This document shows, in pieces, positions 16,983 through 26,425 of a stretch of DNA of 64,000 nt (the stretch's first letter is position 1; each line of letters starts with the position of its first letter). The notes beneath the pieces were generated by a model. It had not been told where the DNA came from, did no database searches, and saw nothing but the letters and a program-made list of their open reading frames with translations. The stretch is from JAEXZL01 sp049943125 (GTDB lineage Bacteria; Bacillota; Clostridia; Clostridiales; Clostridiaceae), in the NCBI RefSeq assembly GCF_049943125.1, contig NZ_CP188040.1, positions 868,001 through 932,000 of the forward strand, read 5' to 3'. The translations under genes were made by a program, and so were the position numbers.

Positions 16983-18122
16983 CTACTCCTTCTCAAGTCC
17001 AGCTGAAGCCTCTTTTGTTAATTTATCTCCTGGAGCAATTTTATCCCTTGAGATTAAGTAGTAGTCTTCCTCAAGGACACCATTAACTTCTATTTTTTCT
17101 ACGCCATCATCTATAACCTTTGCGACCATTAGGCTTCCATTTTCTATTGATACAAAATCCTTTGGCACCTCTAAGGTATCTATATTTTCCTTAATTTCAA
17201 CAGAAAAACCTATTCTGATAGGACCTTCTGGTTTAACGTAAAAATTATAGGCAACCCCTGTTCCATTAGGAGTGGTGCTGGGTAGGTCATCAATAGCTGT
17301 TACAGTTCCTTTTAAAGTTTGGCCAGTACTGACTACCTTTACGAGCACTTCTTGTCCTACTTTTAACTTTAAAACGTCATATTCGCTAGCCATACCTTTA
17401 ACTAAAGGTTCCTTAGAAACGATATTAATGTACTCCACTCCTGGATTAGTTAATCCTTCTGTCTTTATATAAGCTATACCATCTAGCTCAGCGGTAACAT
17501 CCTTTCTAAGCTTCTTTTTTAATCCATCAACTTGTCCATCTAATTCCTTTAAGGTGTCCTTAAAAGTAACACTGGTGACTTCATAATTTTGAAGCTCAGA
17601 CTTTAACATTTGAAGCTCCTGCTCTTCTATAGCAATTTCTTGCTGCACGGTTGCTTTTTCATCCATATTTTCCATATCATTTAGATTACTAAGCTTTGTA
17701 TTTTTTTCAGCAATGGAGTTTTCTTTTTTATTGATAGCTAGTTTAGTTTTTTCCATATCACCATTTGCTCTATTAACCTTGTCCTTTGTCGAAGCATACT
17801 GAAGCTTTAAATTATCAATTTGCTCCTGTACAGAATCATTGAAATAAGTAAGAATCAAATCACCTTTTTTAACCTCAGCTTTATCTGTAATATTAACCTT
17901 CTCAACGGATCCAAGGATGCTATCTATAAAGATTTTTTGTTCTTCCTTTATTACACTCATACCCTTAAAGCTAAGGCCTGAGCTCTCAACTACTTCATAA
18001 TAGTTATCACCTTCACTTAAAGCTGCTTTCCTACTATTCTTCTGATTAATAGCAAAGATAATTACACCAACAAAAAGTACAATAAAAATAGAAGCCATAA
18101 TAACTATATTTTTTCTTTTCAT
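16983..18122 (-). CDS. HlyD/RND-like membrane fusion protein
   Basis: 379 residues. An N-terminal membrane anchor (about 5-25, IVIMASIFIVLFVGVIIFA) is followed by a split lipoyl-like domain. Between its halves lies a long coiled-coil hairpin (about 105-205, rich in K/E/Q heptads), then a beta-barrel domain. GGAGGG ribosome site. In a Gram-positive cell it forms the extracytoplasmic periplasmic-adaptor-like partner of the MacB-type pump. The gene order (fusion protein, ATPase, permease) is the usual one. Confidence 0.9.
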   Translation of the reverse strand: MKRKNIVIMASIFIVLFVGVIIFAINQKNSRKAALSEGDNYYEVVESSGLSFKGMSVIKEEQKIFIDSILGSVEKVNITDKAEVKKGDLILTYFNDSVQEQIDNLKLQYASTKDKVNRANGDMEKTKLAINKKENSIAEKNTKLSNLNDMENMDEKATVQQEIAIEEQELQMLKSELQNYEVTSVTFKDTLKELDGQVDGLKKKLRKDVTAELDGIAYIKTEGLTNPGVEYINIVSKEPLVKGMASEYDVLKLKVGQEVLVKVVSTGQTLKGTVTAIDDLPSTTPNGTGVAYNFYVKPEGPIRIGFSVEIKENIDTLEVPKDFVSIENGSLMVAKVIDDGVEKIEVNGVLEEDYYLISRDKIAPGDKLTKEASAGLEKE

Positions 18123-18167
18123 ATACCCTCCAAATTATAGAATCAAGGAGCTATCAATGATAGCTCC

Positions 18168-18593
18168 TTAAACTGTTTCCTCCACAAAACCATATAAAGC
18201 TCTTTTTTTATAAATGAAATATCCATATAGAGCAGCAATTGCTATACTTATTATCAACGAAATTATAGCCGTTCCTGCCGTCCCTGATACGATAATATTA
18301 TAAACGGTATTAAGTATGAAAAGACCAAAGTAACCAAATATACCATATTTATTTTTCATTAATATCAAAATAACCGATATACCACTTATTAATGTAGTAA
18401 CTAGACCAAAAATATATTGGCCAGTGGTTGGAATCATACTTGCATCTACCTGACCTGTTTGAAGCATAAGAGAATTTAAGCTATCTCCTACAACCATAAC
18501 AAAAATTGTAGCTAAAATACTAATCACTGTACCAATAAGCATTAAAATACTAATTGTTATAATTCCCGCCCCTAACTTCTGCTCGTTTTCCAT
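18168..18593 (-). CDS. Four-TM membrane protein
   Basis: 141 residues with four hydrophobic segments (about 14-36, 58-80, 86-105, 108-128) and a short polar tail KKRALYGFVEETV. Not assigned to a family. It precedes the fusion-protein gene by 45 bases with no terminator between, so it is likely in the same operon as the ABC pump. A possible role is immunity or a modulating subunit, without direct evidence. Confidence 0.65.
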   Translation of the reverse strand: MENEQKLGAGIITISILMLIGTVISILATIFVMVVGDSLNSLMLQTGQVDASMIPTTGQYIFGLVTTLISGISVILILMKNKYGIFGYFGLFILNTVYNIIVSGTAGTAIISLIISIAIAALYGYFIYKKRALYGFVEETV

Positions 18594-18976
18594 AATGTCA
18601 TCCCCTTAAAATTATTAATATTATTAAATTTAATGATCATTTAATAAGCTTAAGTTAGTAAATAATCATTATAATATTAAACTGAAATAATCAATTCAAA
18701 TATTTCGTTTTCCATTCACATTTGTATTTATTTATAATTTATGTTATTTTTTGTTAAAAATATCACATAATTATATTTTATACCAATGTATAAATATTGT
18801 AAATATTTTTTAAACGATTCTCTTGGATTAGTTTGATTGGATAAAATATCATATATCGTAGAACATTTTTTCACTGAATACTAAATACAGGTCTTATAGC
18901 TGTTTATAAACTAAATTCAAAAGTCCCTTCCGAATACGGAAAGGACTTTCGTAATAAATATTATTATTCTATAGAT
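18594..18976. other. AT-rich intergenic region with hairpin
   Basis: Very AT-rich promoter region for the minus-strand membrane-protein/ABC operon. At 18916-18949, AAAGTCC..TTCCG pairs with CGGAA..GGACTTT over a short loop, a terminator-like hairpin with weak tails on both strands; it probably ends the GH65/GH13 transcript. No ORF with a ribosome site seen. Confidence 0.5.
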
Positions 18977-19006
18977 AATAAGTCATAACTCATGTGCCTG
19001 TCACCA
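18977..19006. repeat. Dispersed 30-bp repeat, copy 2
   Basis: Same 30 bases as copy 1. It overlaps the end of the GH13 gene and supplies its last codons (VTGT) and stop codon. Confidence 0.9.
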
Positions 19007-20663
19007 TCATTACCCTCGCCTCAGAAGGCTGCAACACCCTGGCCTTATGCTCTTCATAATTACTTATTAGTTCTTGTCCACCTTCTATATCATCAAAGAG
19101 CTCACACTTAACCTCTTTCTTGGTAAAGTTGCAGGCTACTATAAGCCTTGTACCATCTAATTGTCTTTCATAAGCATAAATATCATCGTTGTCCTCTAAG
19201 AGTGGTACAAACTTACCATGGACTATTATCTCATGGTTTTTCCTTAGAGAAATGAGCTTCTTATAGTAATTGAAGACACTATCTGCCCTTGAGACTTGCT
19301 CCTTGGCATTGATTTTTACGTAGTTTGGGTTTACCTTAATCCAGGGGGTGCCGGTGGTGAAGCCAGCATTTTCACTGTCATCCCACTGCATTGGGGTTCG
19401 GGCATTGTCCCTGCTCACTGCCTGTACATAGCTGAGCATTTTTTCTTGAGATATGAGGTTGTTGTCTATATATTCATGATAGAGAGTTATAGTTTCCACA
19501 TCTCTGTAATCCTCTATATCTGAGAAATAAGCATTGGTCATCCCAAGCTCCTCTCCCTGGTATACATAAGGAGTTCCCTTCATCATATGGAGGCAGGTAG
19601 CCAGCATCTTTGCCGAAACCTCTCTATATTCATCGCTATCATCCCCAAACTTTGAGACAGAACGAGGCTGATCATGATTACAGAAGTAGAGGCTGTTCCA
19701 GGCCACTCCCTCCAGCTCCTGCTGCCACTTATTAAGTATAGCTCTGATACCCTTCATAGGAGGCTTTACATCTGTCCATTTACCGATAGCACCAGAGTCT
19801 GGGGCAACATATTCCACATGCTCAAATTGGAATACCATGTTCAGCTCGTTTCCATCAAGCTGTGCATATTTCTTTGCTTCGTCTATGGTAACTCCTGCTG
19901 TTTCTCCTACAGTCATGATATCATATTTTGAGAGTACTTCCTTATTCATCTCCTGTAAGAACTCATGGACTCTAGGACCATTGAATACATAAGGGCCGAA
20001 GTCTCCGTAAATCCCCTTAATCACTTCTCCATCAGGATAGCCTGGTACCTTAGAGATCATGCTGATAACATCCATTCTGAAGCCATCTATCCCCTTATCA
20101 CACCACCAGGACATCATATCATAGACTTCCTGACGCACCTTTTCATTTTCCCAATTAAGGTCTGGCTGATACTTAGTAAAGCAGCCTAGATAATACATAT
20201 CAGATTCTTCATCATAGGTCCAAGCAGAGCCTCCAAACCATGCTCCCCAGTTGTTTGGGGCCTTTCCGTCCTTACCTTCCTTCCAGATGTAGAAATCTCT
20301 ATAAGGGTTGTCCTTGCTCTTTCTGCTTTCAATAAACCAGGCATGTTTATCAGAGGTATGGTTAACCACTAAGTCCATTACAAACTTCAGTCCCAGCTCA
20401 TGAGCCCTGGAAAGCATTCTGTCAAAGTCCTCCATAGTTCCGAATTCCTTCATGATACTTTGATAGTCAGCTATGTCATAGCCATTATCCCTATTAGGAG
20501 ACTCATAAACAGGGGAAAGCCATATAACGTCTACTCCCAGCTCTTTAAGATAAGGAAGATGCTCTGTAATACCATTGATATCACCAACACCATCTCCATT
20601 GCTATCAGCAAAGCTTCTTGGATATATTTGATAAACAACACTTTCCTTCCACCACTTTTTCAT
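18990..20663 (-). CDS. GH13 alpha-glucosidase (oligo-1,6-glucosidase type)
   Basis: 557 residues, about the family length. A cytoplasmic GH13 (subfamily 31-like) enzyme hydrolysing alpha-glucosidic bonds of short oligosaccharides. N-terminal KESVVYQIYPRSFADSNGDG is typical, and the calcium-type loop DSNGDGVGD is present. Conserved regions: DLVVNHTS, nucleophile in GFRMDVI (near residue 197), acid/base in TVGETAG, and stabiliser in CNHDQPR. It follows the GH65 phosphorylase, so both probably act on the imported disaccharide or its oligomers. Trehalose-6-phosphate hydrolase is an alternative, less likely without a PTS gene. The last residues MVTGT and the stop codon come from the dispersed repeat. 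Confidence 0.88.
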   Translation of the reverse strand: MKKWWKESVVYQIYPRSFADSNGDGVGDINGITEHLPYLKELGVDVIWLSPVYESPNRDNGYDIADYQSIMKEFGTMEDFDRMLSRAHELGLKFVMDLVVNHTSDKHAWFIESRKSKDNPYRDFYIWKEGKDGKAPNNWGAWFGGSAWTYDEESDMYYLGCFTKYQPDLNWENEKVRQEVYDMMSWWCDKGIDGFRMDVISMISKVPGYPDGEVIKGIYGDFGPYVFNGPRVHEFLQEMNKEVLSKYDIMTVGETAGVTIDEAKKYAQLDGNELNMVFQFEHVEYVAPDSGAIGKWTDVKPPMKGIRAILNKWQQELEGVAWNSLYFCNHDQPRSVSKFGDDSDEYREVSAKMLATCLHMMKGTPYVYQGEELGMTNAYFSDIEDYRDVETITLYHEYIDNNLISQEKMLSYVQAVSRDNARTPMQWDDSENAGFTTGTPWIKVNPNYVKINAKEQVSRADSVFNYYKKLISLRKNHEIIVHGKFVPLLEDNDDIYAYERQLDGTRLIVACNFTKKEVKCELFDDIEGGQELISNYEEHKARVLQPSEARVMMVTGT

Positions 20664-20696
20664 TATTTATCACCCTTTCCTTATATATCAATAAGT

Positions 20697-20775
20697 CATA
20701 AGTCATAACTCATGTGCCTGTCACCATCATGTCACCTCTCATGTAAATAAGTCATAACTCATGTGCCAGTCACCA
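20697..20775. repeat. Dispersed repeat, tandem copies 3 and 4
   Basis: Copy 3 is 20697-20726. Copy 4 is 20746-20775 with one changed base (GTGCCAGTCACC). The 19-base gap also holds repeat-like words (CATCATGTCACC, CTCATG). Copy 4 supplies the stop codon of the GH65 gene. Copy 3 lies just upstream of the GH13 gene. Confidence 0.88.
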
Positions 20776-23107
20776 ACATTACCTCTTTCCCCTCACCCTC
20801 AACAGTGACAATCCTCTTATCCACCATAAGGATAACGGCTTCTTGTCCTTTATTTTCTATGGAAATCTCTTTTGTATCCACATGTATGTTAAGCTTGTTT
20901 CCCTTCCATATGAGAGGATAGGATAAGCTTTCCCAGCTAGGGGGTAGCTTAGGATTTATATTTAAGGTATTGCCTATAACCCTGACTCCACCAAAGCCCA
21001 TGACCACACTCTGCCAGATGCCTCCTATGGAAGCGCTGTGTATACCTTCGTCGGAGCTCTTCATATAAGGTCCTAAATCTATGGTTGCTGAGCCCTTATA
21101 CAAGCTATATGCTTCCTGTAATAGGTCTAAATCAGCTGCCATTATAGAATGTACACATTTGCTTAAGGAGGAATCATGGAGTGTATAGGACTCATAATAT
21201 TTATAGTTCTTTAGCTTGCTTTCCCTTGAGAAATGCTCTCCCAGAAGATACATCAGCATTACCAGGTCCCCCTGCTTAGAAACCTTATATTCATTGAGCT
21301 GTTCAGGATTATAGTCCAGGTATATACCCATAACCTCATCACTTTCCTTATACTTTCTTATATCCAGTTCTTTTAGATTAAGGAATTGATCATTTTGAGG
21401 TATTATCCCTTCTTCATTTTCCTTGGGGAGATATAGCTTGTCCACAACGGTGCTAACCTTTTCGTGTATATATTGCAAGTCTAATTTTCTATTTAATTTA
21501 TCATAAAGCTTCTCATTACTTTCCTTAAGCTCCTTCATTACTTTTAGCGCCAGCTTCATATTATGATGAGCCATGTAATTGGTAAAGGCGTTGTTATCTA
21601 TATGCTCCTTATATTCGTCAGGACCTATAACATCATTTATTTCATAACGATCAAGAACCTCATTATATTCTAAGCGGCTTGACCAGAATAAGGCAGTGTC
21701 AAAGAGCACTTCATAACCATATTCCTCCATAAAAGCCTTGTCTCCTGTAGTCATATAATACTGCCAGAGTCCATAGACAATGTCTGCAGTGATGTGGTGC
21801 TCCAGCTTTCCTGTAAGGACATCTATAGGAGTACCCTTAACCACATCGATTCCAGCAGTGAGAGGGGTAACCTCTCCATCATCAATCCAGGCACTTTCCC
21901 AGGGATACATGGCACCTTCATAACCATATTCCTTGGCCTTTAGTCTTGCACCATAAAGATTCTTATATCTATATTCTAACAATATTCTTGCTGCCTCTGG
22001 TAGGGTAAATGTGTAAAAAGGTAGTATAAAAATTTCTGTATCCCAGAAGGAATGACCCTTGTACCCTTCTCCCGAGAGAGCCTTTGCACCAATACCTACT
22101 CTATTATCCTTTTTATTTGCCATTATATTTAAGTGGTATAGGGCAAATCTTATACTGAGCTGGTCAAAGGGATCACGGCTGTTAATCCTTATATCCACCT
22201 GATTCCAGTAAGCCTCCCAGGAGTTATTATTTTCAGCTAGCAGGCTCTTATAACCTTTGTTTTCTATGTCCTTAAGCAAAGATAAGCCATCGCTTTTAAC
22301 CTTCTCTAAAGCTTCTTCTAAATTATTGTTAATATACCCCATATCTCTTGTGGTATATACACAGGAAAGCTTCTCAAATTTCAGCTTCTCTCCTTTTTTT
22401 ACCTTAACACTGTGCTTAAGGGAAACCCCTCTTCTTTTCATAACTGGTTCTATAGACGTTTCATCGCTGCTTATATTATGAGTAGAAAATACACCTATAT
22501 AGAGCTTTCCCTCTGTTGTTTCAGCAGTGTATTCCAGATATTTATTCTCATGGATACGTCTAGTACCACCCTTAAAATGAGAAGCACCGCTGTTTGTCAT
22601 CTCTCCATTTATCCCACTGATAATAGTAAGGTCTATGTCACTATTTATTGGAGTAATCTCTAAGGCTCCTCCAATTATGTGCTCATTACTTAAGGATACA
22701 AACCTTCTAAATTTCAGCTCCACTGTATCATCCTGGGGGCTAGTCCACAAAACCTTTCTCACCACTTCTCCTGTCTTCAGGTTTAGCCTTCTGCTGTAAG
22801 CCTCTATTTTCCCAGCCTCTAAATTAAATCTATGACCATTTATATAAAGAGAGATTTCAGTGATATCTGGAAGATTAGGAAGCTCAGTGACTTCACCCTC
22901 AGTGGCCTTGTTAAAGGTTCCCGAGGCGAACATGTTTCTCTTTTCTTTAGTATACCTCTCTTCTAAAGCATTTCTTACCCCTAAATAACCATTTCCCTGG
23001 GTAAAAATAGCTTCGCATTTCCCTAAGAATTCAGCATTAAAAGCACTCTCTTCTATTATCCAATTTTTAAGTACTCCACTGCCGCTGTTGTATTTTAAAA
23101 TATCCAT
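20759..23107 (-). CDS. GH65 disaccharide phosphorylase (maltose/kojibiose/nigerose/trehalose type)
   Basis: 782 residues from the ATG at 23107 (GGAGGAGGACAGAA upstream; the frame extends to a TTG at 23128). N-terminal beta-sandwich (about 1-270), linker, (alpha/alpha)6 barrel (about 320-690) with the catalytic Glu in VIGPDEYKEH near residue 496 and phosphate-site elements (KCVHSIMAADL and neighbouring GSATIDLG), then C-terminal beta sheets. It splits an alpha-linked glucose disaccharide with phosphate to beta-glucose-1-phosphate plus glucose. I cannot tell the linkage from sequence alone; EYKEH instead of EYH may be informative. No beta-phosphoglucomutase is within the window. The C-terminus (MLVTGT) is repeat-derived. 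Confidence 0.88.
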   Translation of the reverse strand: MDILKYNSGSGVLKNWIIEESAFNAEFLGKCEAIFTQGNGYLGVRNALEERYTKEKRNMFASGTFNKATEGEVTELPNLPDITEISLYINGHRFNLEAGKIEAYSRRLNLKTGEVVRKVLWTSPQDDTVELKFRRFVSLSNEHIIGGALEITPINSDIDLTIISGINGEMTNSGASHFKGGTRRIHENKYLEYTAETTEGKLYIGVFSTHNISSDETSIEPVMKRRGVSLKHSVKVKKGEKLKFEKLSCVYTTRDMGYINNNLEEALEKVKSDGLSLLKDIENKGYKSLLAENNNSWEAYWNQVDIRINSRDPFDQLSIRFALYHLNIMANKKDNRVGIGAKALSGEGYKGHSFWDTEIFILPFYTFTLPEAARILLEYRYKNLYGARLKAKEYGYEGAMYPWESAWIDDGEVTPLTAGIDVVKGTPIDVLTGKLEHHITADIVYGLWQYYMTTGDKAFMEEYGYEVLFDTALFWSSRLEYNEVLDRYEINDVIGPDEYKEHIDNNAFTNYMAHHNMKLALKVMKELKESNEKLYDKLNRKLDLQYIHEKVSTVVDKLYLPKENEEGIIPQNDQFLNLKELDIRKYKESDEVMGIYLDYNPEQLNEYKVSKQGDLVMLMYLLGEHFSRESKLKNYKYYESYTLHDSSLSKCVHSIMAADLDLLQEAYSLYKGSATIDLGPYMKSSDEGIHSASIGGIWQSVVMGFGGVRVIGNTLNINPKLPPSWESLSYPLIWKGNKLNIHVDTKEISIENKGQEAVILMVDKRIVTVEGEGKEVMLVTGT

Positions 23108-23143
23108 TTCTGTCCTCCTCCATAGCAAAATTTATTAAATCTC

Positions 23144-23977
23144 CTAACCTTTTATCCCTGAAGCCGCTACGCTCTGCTGAACCTGTTCCTGAGCCAAGGT
23201 ATAAATTATTATTCCAGGGAGCACCACTACCGTTAGGGCTGCAAAGAGCTTGGTATAATCATAGGAAAAGGCTTCATTAAAGAACTGTAGCGCTATGGGC
23301 AGTGTCCTATTCCTGTCTGAGGAGGTAAGGAGTGCAGCATAGAAATATTCATTCCAGTTATTTAAAAACATCAGTATACCAGCCGTGGAAAGACCGCTTT
23401 TTGCAAGAGGTATGTTTATATTCCAGAAGGTTCTTAAGAAGCCTGCCCCTTCTATGGCTGCTGCCTCATCTAAGGATTTTGGAATGGACATGAAGGTATT
23501 CTTCAGGATAAACATAGACATAGCCATTCCTGCTGAAACATATACCAGTGATAAGCCCCAGATATTATCATAAAGATCAAGCTTTGTTATGAGAGAAAAA
23601 ATCGGCTGCGCCTTTGACTGTGCCGGTACCAAAAGGGTAATGGTAAATAAGGCATAAAAGAGATTTTTTCCTGGGAAATTATACTTAGCTATTACATAAG
23701 CTCCCATAGAGTAGATAACAAGGGAAACTACTGTTGAGGATACTGAAGCTAAGAAGGAGTTTAAGGTATACCTTAAAAAGTTATACTCCTCAAATAAATA
23801 GGCAAAGGCTCCAAAGCTGATATTCTCCGGAAGAGAAAAAGGACTGCTGAGTATCTGTGCATTGGTTTTAAAGGAGGAGATTATTATCCATATTATCGGT
23901 AATATGGATACTGCTACAGTAAAAATTAAAACTCCGTAGATAAATAGATTTACTAATATTTTTTTAGTTATTTTCAC
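23144..23977 (-). CDS. Sugar ABC transporter permease (MalG family)
   Basis: 277 residues, GTG start with GGAGGTG before it. Six TM segments and the EAA loop DEAAAIEGAGFLRTFWNINI that docks the ATPase. C-terminal VQQSVAASGIKG is typical for MalG-like subunits. Pairs with the next upstream gene. The ATPase is not encoded here and is probably a shared MsmX-type protein from elsewhere, as is common in Firmicutes. Confidence 0.92.
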   Translation of the reverse strand: MKITKKILVNLFIYGVLIFTVAVSILPIIWIIISSFKTNAQILSSPFSLPENISFGAFAYLFEEYNFLRYTLNSFLASVSSTVVSLVIYSMGAYVIAKYNFPGKNLFYALFTITLLVPAQSKAQPIFSLITKLDLYDNIWGLSLVYVSAGMAMSMFILKNTFMSIPKSLDEAAAIEGAGFLRTFWNINIPLAKSGLSTAGILMFLNNWNEYFYAALLTSSDRNRTLPIALQFFNEAFSYDYTKLFAALTVVVLPGIIIYTLAQEQVQQSVAASGIKG

Positions 23978-23991
23978 TTAGATGCACCTCC

Positions 23992-24906
23992 TTAATATAC
24001 ACTTTCATTCATCCTGAAGGATTTATTTATAATAAATAATGTAGCTAAACCTATGATGAACATAATAACCCCTATGGAGTTAGCATAGCCATGCTTTAGA
24101 TTCATTATGGAATTCACAAGGATCAGCGGAAGATTCATGGTGTCATCCCCTGGTCCACCAGCAGTGGTAAGGACTATGGTTTCATACATGGCAACCCTTG
24201 AGGTTATAGACAGTATCATAGCTGTACCTATGGAATTTCTGCATAGAGGAAGATGGATTTTAAAGGCTACCTGAAGAGCTGTGGCACCATCCACCTTAGC
24301 CGCTTCATTAACCTCCTCTGGAATTGCCATAAGATCATTTAGAACAATCAAGGTGACTATTACCGCAAAGAATAACCAGGTAAAGGTCACAGCCCAGAAG
24401 GCATAGGGTGAATTATAAAACCACTGAACATTAAAGTCTGGATTAACCTTCCTTATAAGATTGTTCAGTATTCCCATATCATTATTAAAGATAAATTTAT
24501 ATATCAAGGCCCAGGCAGCGGTGGAAATAACATTTGGAACCATAAACACTGCTCTGGTAAATTTCCAACCCTTTGGTTTTCTGAAAAGGATAAAGGCTAC
24601 TAAAACTCCAAAGCCCACATGAAGAGTCATTGCAATGAGGGACCAGAGAAGCAGATTCCTAAGGGAATACAAAAATGCCTTGTTGGCAAAGAGCCTTATA
24701 TAGTTTCCCATTCCCACAAACTCTGGTGAATTAAAGCCATTCCACTCTGTAAAGGAAGTAGTAAACACCGTAATTATAGGAACTAAATAAAAGACTAAAA
24801 ACATTACAATAGAAGGAAGTAAAAATAAATAAATCAGTGGATAGTTTCTCTTCTCCATTTTGCTTATACTTATTTTTTCAGTAGATTTTCTAGCTATTTT
24901 AGTCAC
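23992..24906 (-). CDS. Sugar ABC transporter permease (MalF family)
   Basis: 304 residues. Six TM segments and the EAA loop EEVNEAAKVDGATALQVAFK, followed by the conserved HLPLCRNSIGTA. The start is uncertain: the GTG at 24906 lies almost on top of the AAGCAGG site, and translation might begin a little downstream (no better signal seen). Forms the heterodimeric channel with the MalG-like subunit. Confidence 0.9.
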   Translation of the reverse strand: MTKIARKSTEKISISKMEKRNYPLIYLFLLPSIVMFLVFYLVPIITVFTTSFTEWNGFNSPEFVGMGNYIRLFANKAFLYSLRNLLLWSLIAMTLHVGFGVLVAFILFRKPKGWKFTRAVFMVPNVISTAAWALIYKFIFNNDMGILNNLIRKVNPDFNVQWFYNSPYAFWAVTFTWLFFAVIVTLIVLNDLMAIPEEVNEAAKVDGATALQVAFKIHLPLCRNSIGTAMILSITSRVAMYETIVLTTAGGPGDDTMNLPLILVNSIMNLKHGYANSIGVIMFIIGLATLFIINKSFRMNESVY

Positions 24907-24978
24907 CTGCTTTCTAGTTTTAAATAGATATAGGCAATAAGGAGTTTTATTTCACTTATTGCCTATGTATTTTACAAG

Positions 24979-26325
24979 CTATTTAGCTTCTGCTGCCTTA
25001 TCAGAAAGCTGACTGCAGAATTCCTCTGCACTTAAGGTGCCATCGTAAAGCTTAGGTAGAAGCTTAGCAAATTCTGAGTCTGACACTGAGGACGGCATCA
25101 TCTCTAGAAGGTTCTGCACATAAGTGACATCCTCTCCTTGGGAAGCTTCAGCTAAATCTGCAAGAACCTGAGTTTCCTGGAGCTTTTCATTGAAGCTCGC
25201 ACTGTACTCTAGCTTTGGAGCAATACCACCCTCTGCAAGTATATATGCTTCTATTTCTTCAGGGGAATATCTAAATTCTAGATAAGCAAGAGCTACCTCC
25301 AGCTCCTCTTCAGAAACGGTAGACGGAATCCATAGGTCTCCATAAAAAGCAGTGTTTGCTATAGCAATGTTACCAGGATAAATGTCTGATTTTACATTCT
25401 TTCCATCAAAGCCATTGCTCCATTTATCACTGGAGCCTTCATTAAAATCTCCTGACATCCAGGGTCCATTGAACATAACTGCCGCACTACTACTCATAAA
25501 GGAATTGGCCATATCTGCATAGCCTCCTCCTATGGAATTAGAGGTTGCCTTCTCATCAAAAACCTCCTTAAGCTTTTCCACAGCACTTACGATGACAGGA
25601 TCTGTAAAGTCATAAAGGGTCTTGCCGCTATTTTCCTTGAGAAAATCAGCACCGCCTTCTTCATTAGCTATTAAAGCTGTTAAGAAAAGACCACTTGTCC
25701 ATGCATTTTCTGCGGACTGGAAGGGAATCTTATTATCTCCTAAGGAGTCAACAAATTCATCTACAGTCATTTCTCCCACAGGCTTTTCCGGTGTATACAG
25801 CTCTGAATTATAGAACATTCCAATAGGCCTTACAGTTACCATAGGCATTATAACCACCTTGCCATCCCTAGTAACAAAGTCTAAGGATTCATCAATAACT
25901 AGGTCCTTAACTGCAGGAGTATCATTTAACCACTTACTTAAGTCATATACCATGTCATTGGCTACTGCTACCTCTTCAAACCACTGAATATCTATACCTC
26001 CAGAGGCTGGTGGATGTACTAAGAAAGGAAGCATGTCCTGAAGAGCCATCTGCTTTATTTTTTCTGCGTAGTTTGTCTGAGTTACCTCCTCAAGAACAAT
26101 TCTGTATTTATCCTTATGCTTTTCATTAAATCTTTCAATATGAGGCTCAAAAAATACAGCACCTACATTTTCACCAGTCATATATGTAGGTAGAGTTACT
26201 TCAATTACACCATCGCTGCCAACTTTTGTCCCGCTTGAGCCTTTTTCAGAACCATCTCCGCAGGCTACTAGGGATATAGACATTATTGCTGCAGCTATTA
26301 ACCCAATTGTCTTTTTAAATACCAT
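24979..26325 (-). CDS. Sugar ABC transporter substrate-binding lipoprotein
   Basis: 448 residues. A lipoprotein signal peptide (MVFKKTIGLIAAAIMSISL, lipobox LVAC with Cys22) is followed by a type 2 (MalE/UgpB-like, cluster B) binding protein. AGGAG ribosome site. First structural gene of the disaccharide operon, just downstream of an operator-like palindrome. The ligand is presumably the substrate of the GH65 and GH13 enzymes encoded next. Confidence 0.9.
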   Translation of the reverse strand: MVFKKTIGLIAAAIMSISLVACGDGSEKGSSGTKVGSDGVIEVTLPTYMTGENVGAVFFEPHIERFNEKHKDKYRIVLEEVTQTNYAEKIKQMALQDMLPFLVHPPASGGIDIQWFEEVAVANDMVYDLSKWLNDTPAVKDLVIDESLDFVTRDGKVVIMPMVTVRPIGMFYNSELYTPEKPVGEMTVDEFVDSLGDNKIPFQSAENAWTSGLFLTALIANEEGGADFLKENSGKTLYDFTDPVIVSAVEKLKEVFDEKATSNSIGGGYADMANSFMSSSAAVMFNGPWMSGDFNEGSSDKWSNGFDGKNVKSDIYPGNIAIANTAFYGDLWIPSTVSEEELEVALAYLEFRYSPEEIEAYILAEGGIAPKLEYSASFNEKLQETQVLADLAEASQGEDVTYVQNLLEMMPSSVSDSEFAKLLPKLYDGTLSAEEFCSQLSDKAAEAK

Positions 26326-26375
26326 AAATTCTCCTCCATTTTCTTTTTGTCATTGTTAATAATCAATTAATATTT

Positions 26376-26389
26376 CGAAAACGTTTTTG
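26376..26389. promoter_or_regulatory. LacI-type operator before the sugar ABC operon
   Basis: CGAAAACGTTTTTG, a near-perfect palindrome with the central CG typical of LacI/CcpA-family sites, 50 bases ahead of the binding-protein ATG. It matches the site before the lacI-type gene except for one base. Confidence 0.75.
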
Positions 26390-26425
26390 TAAGAAGTAAT
26401 AAAAAAGGATTTTAGGACAAAGCCC

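Noticed and set aside
18990..20663. Trehalose-6-phosphate hydrolase
   Set aside because: No PTS trehalose transporter or TreR-like regulator nearby; an ABC importer delivers unphosphorylated sugar.
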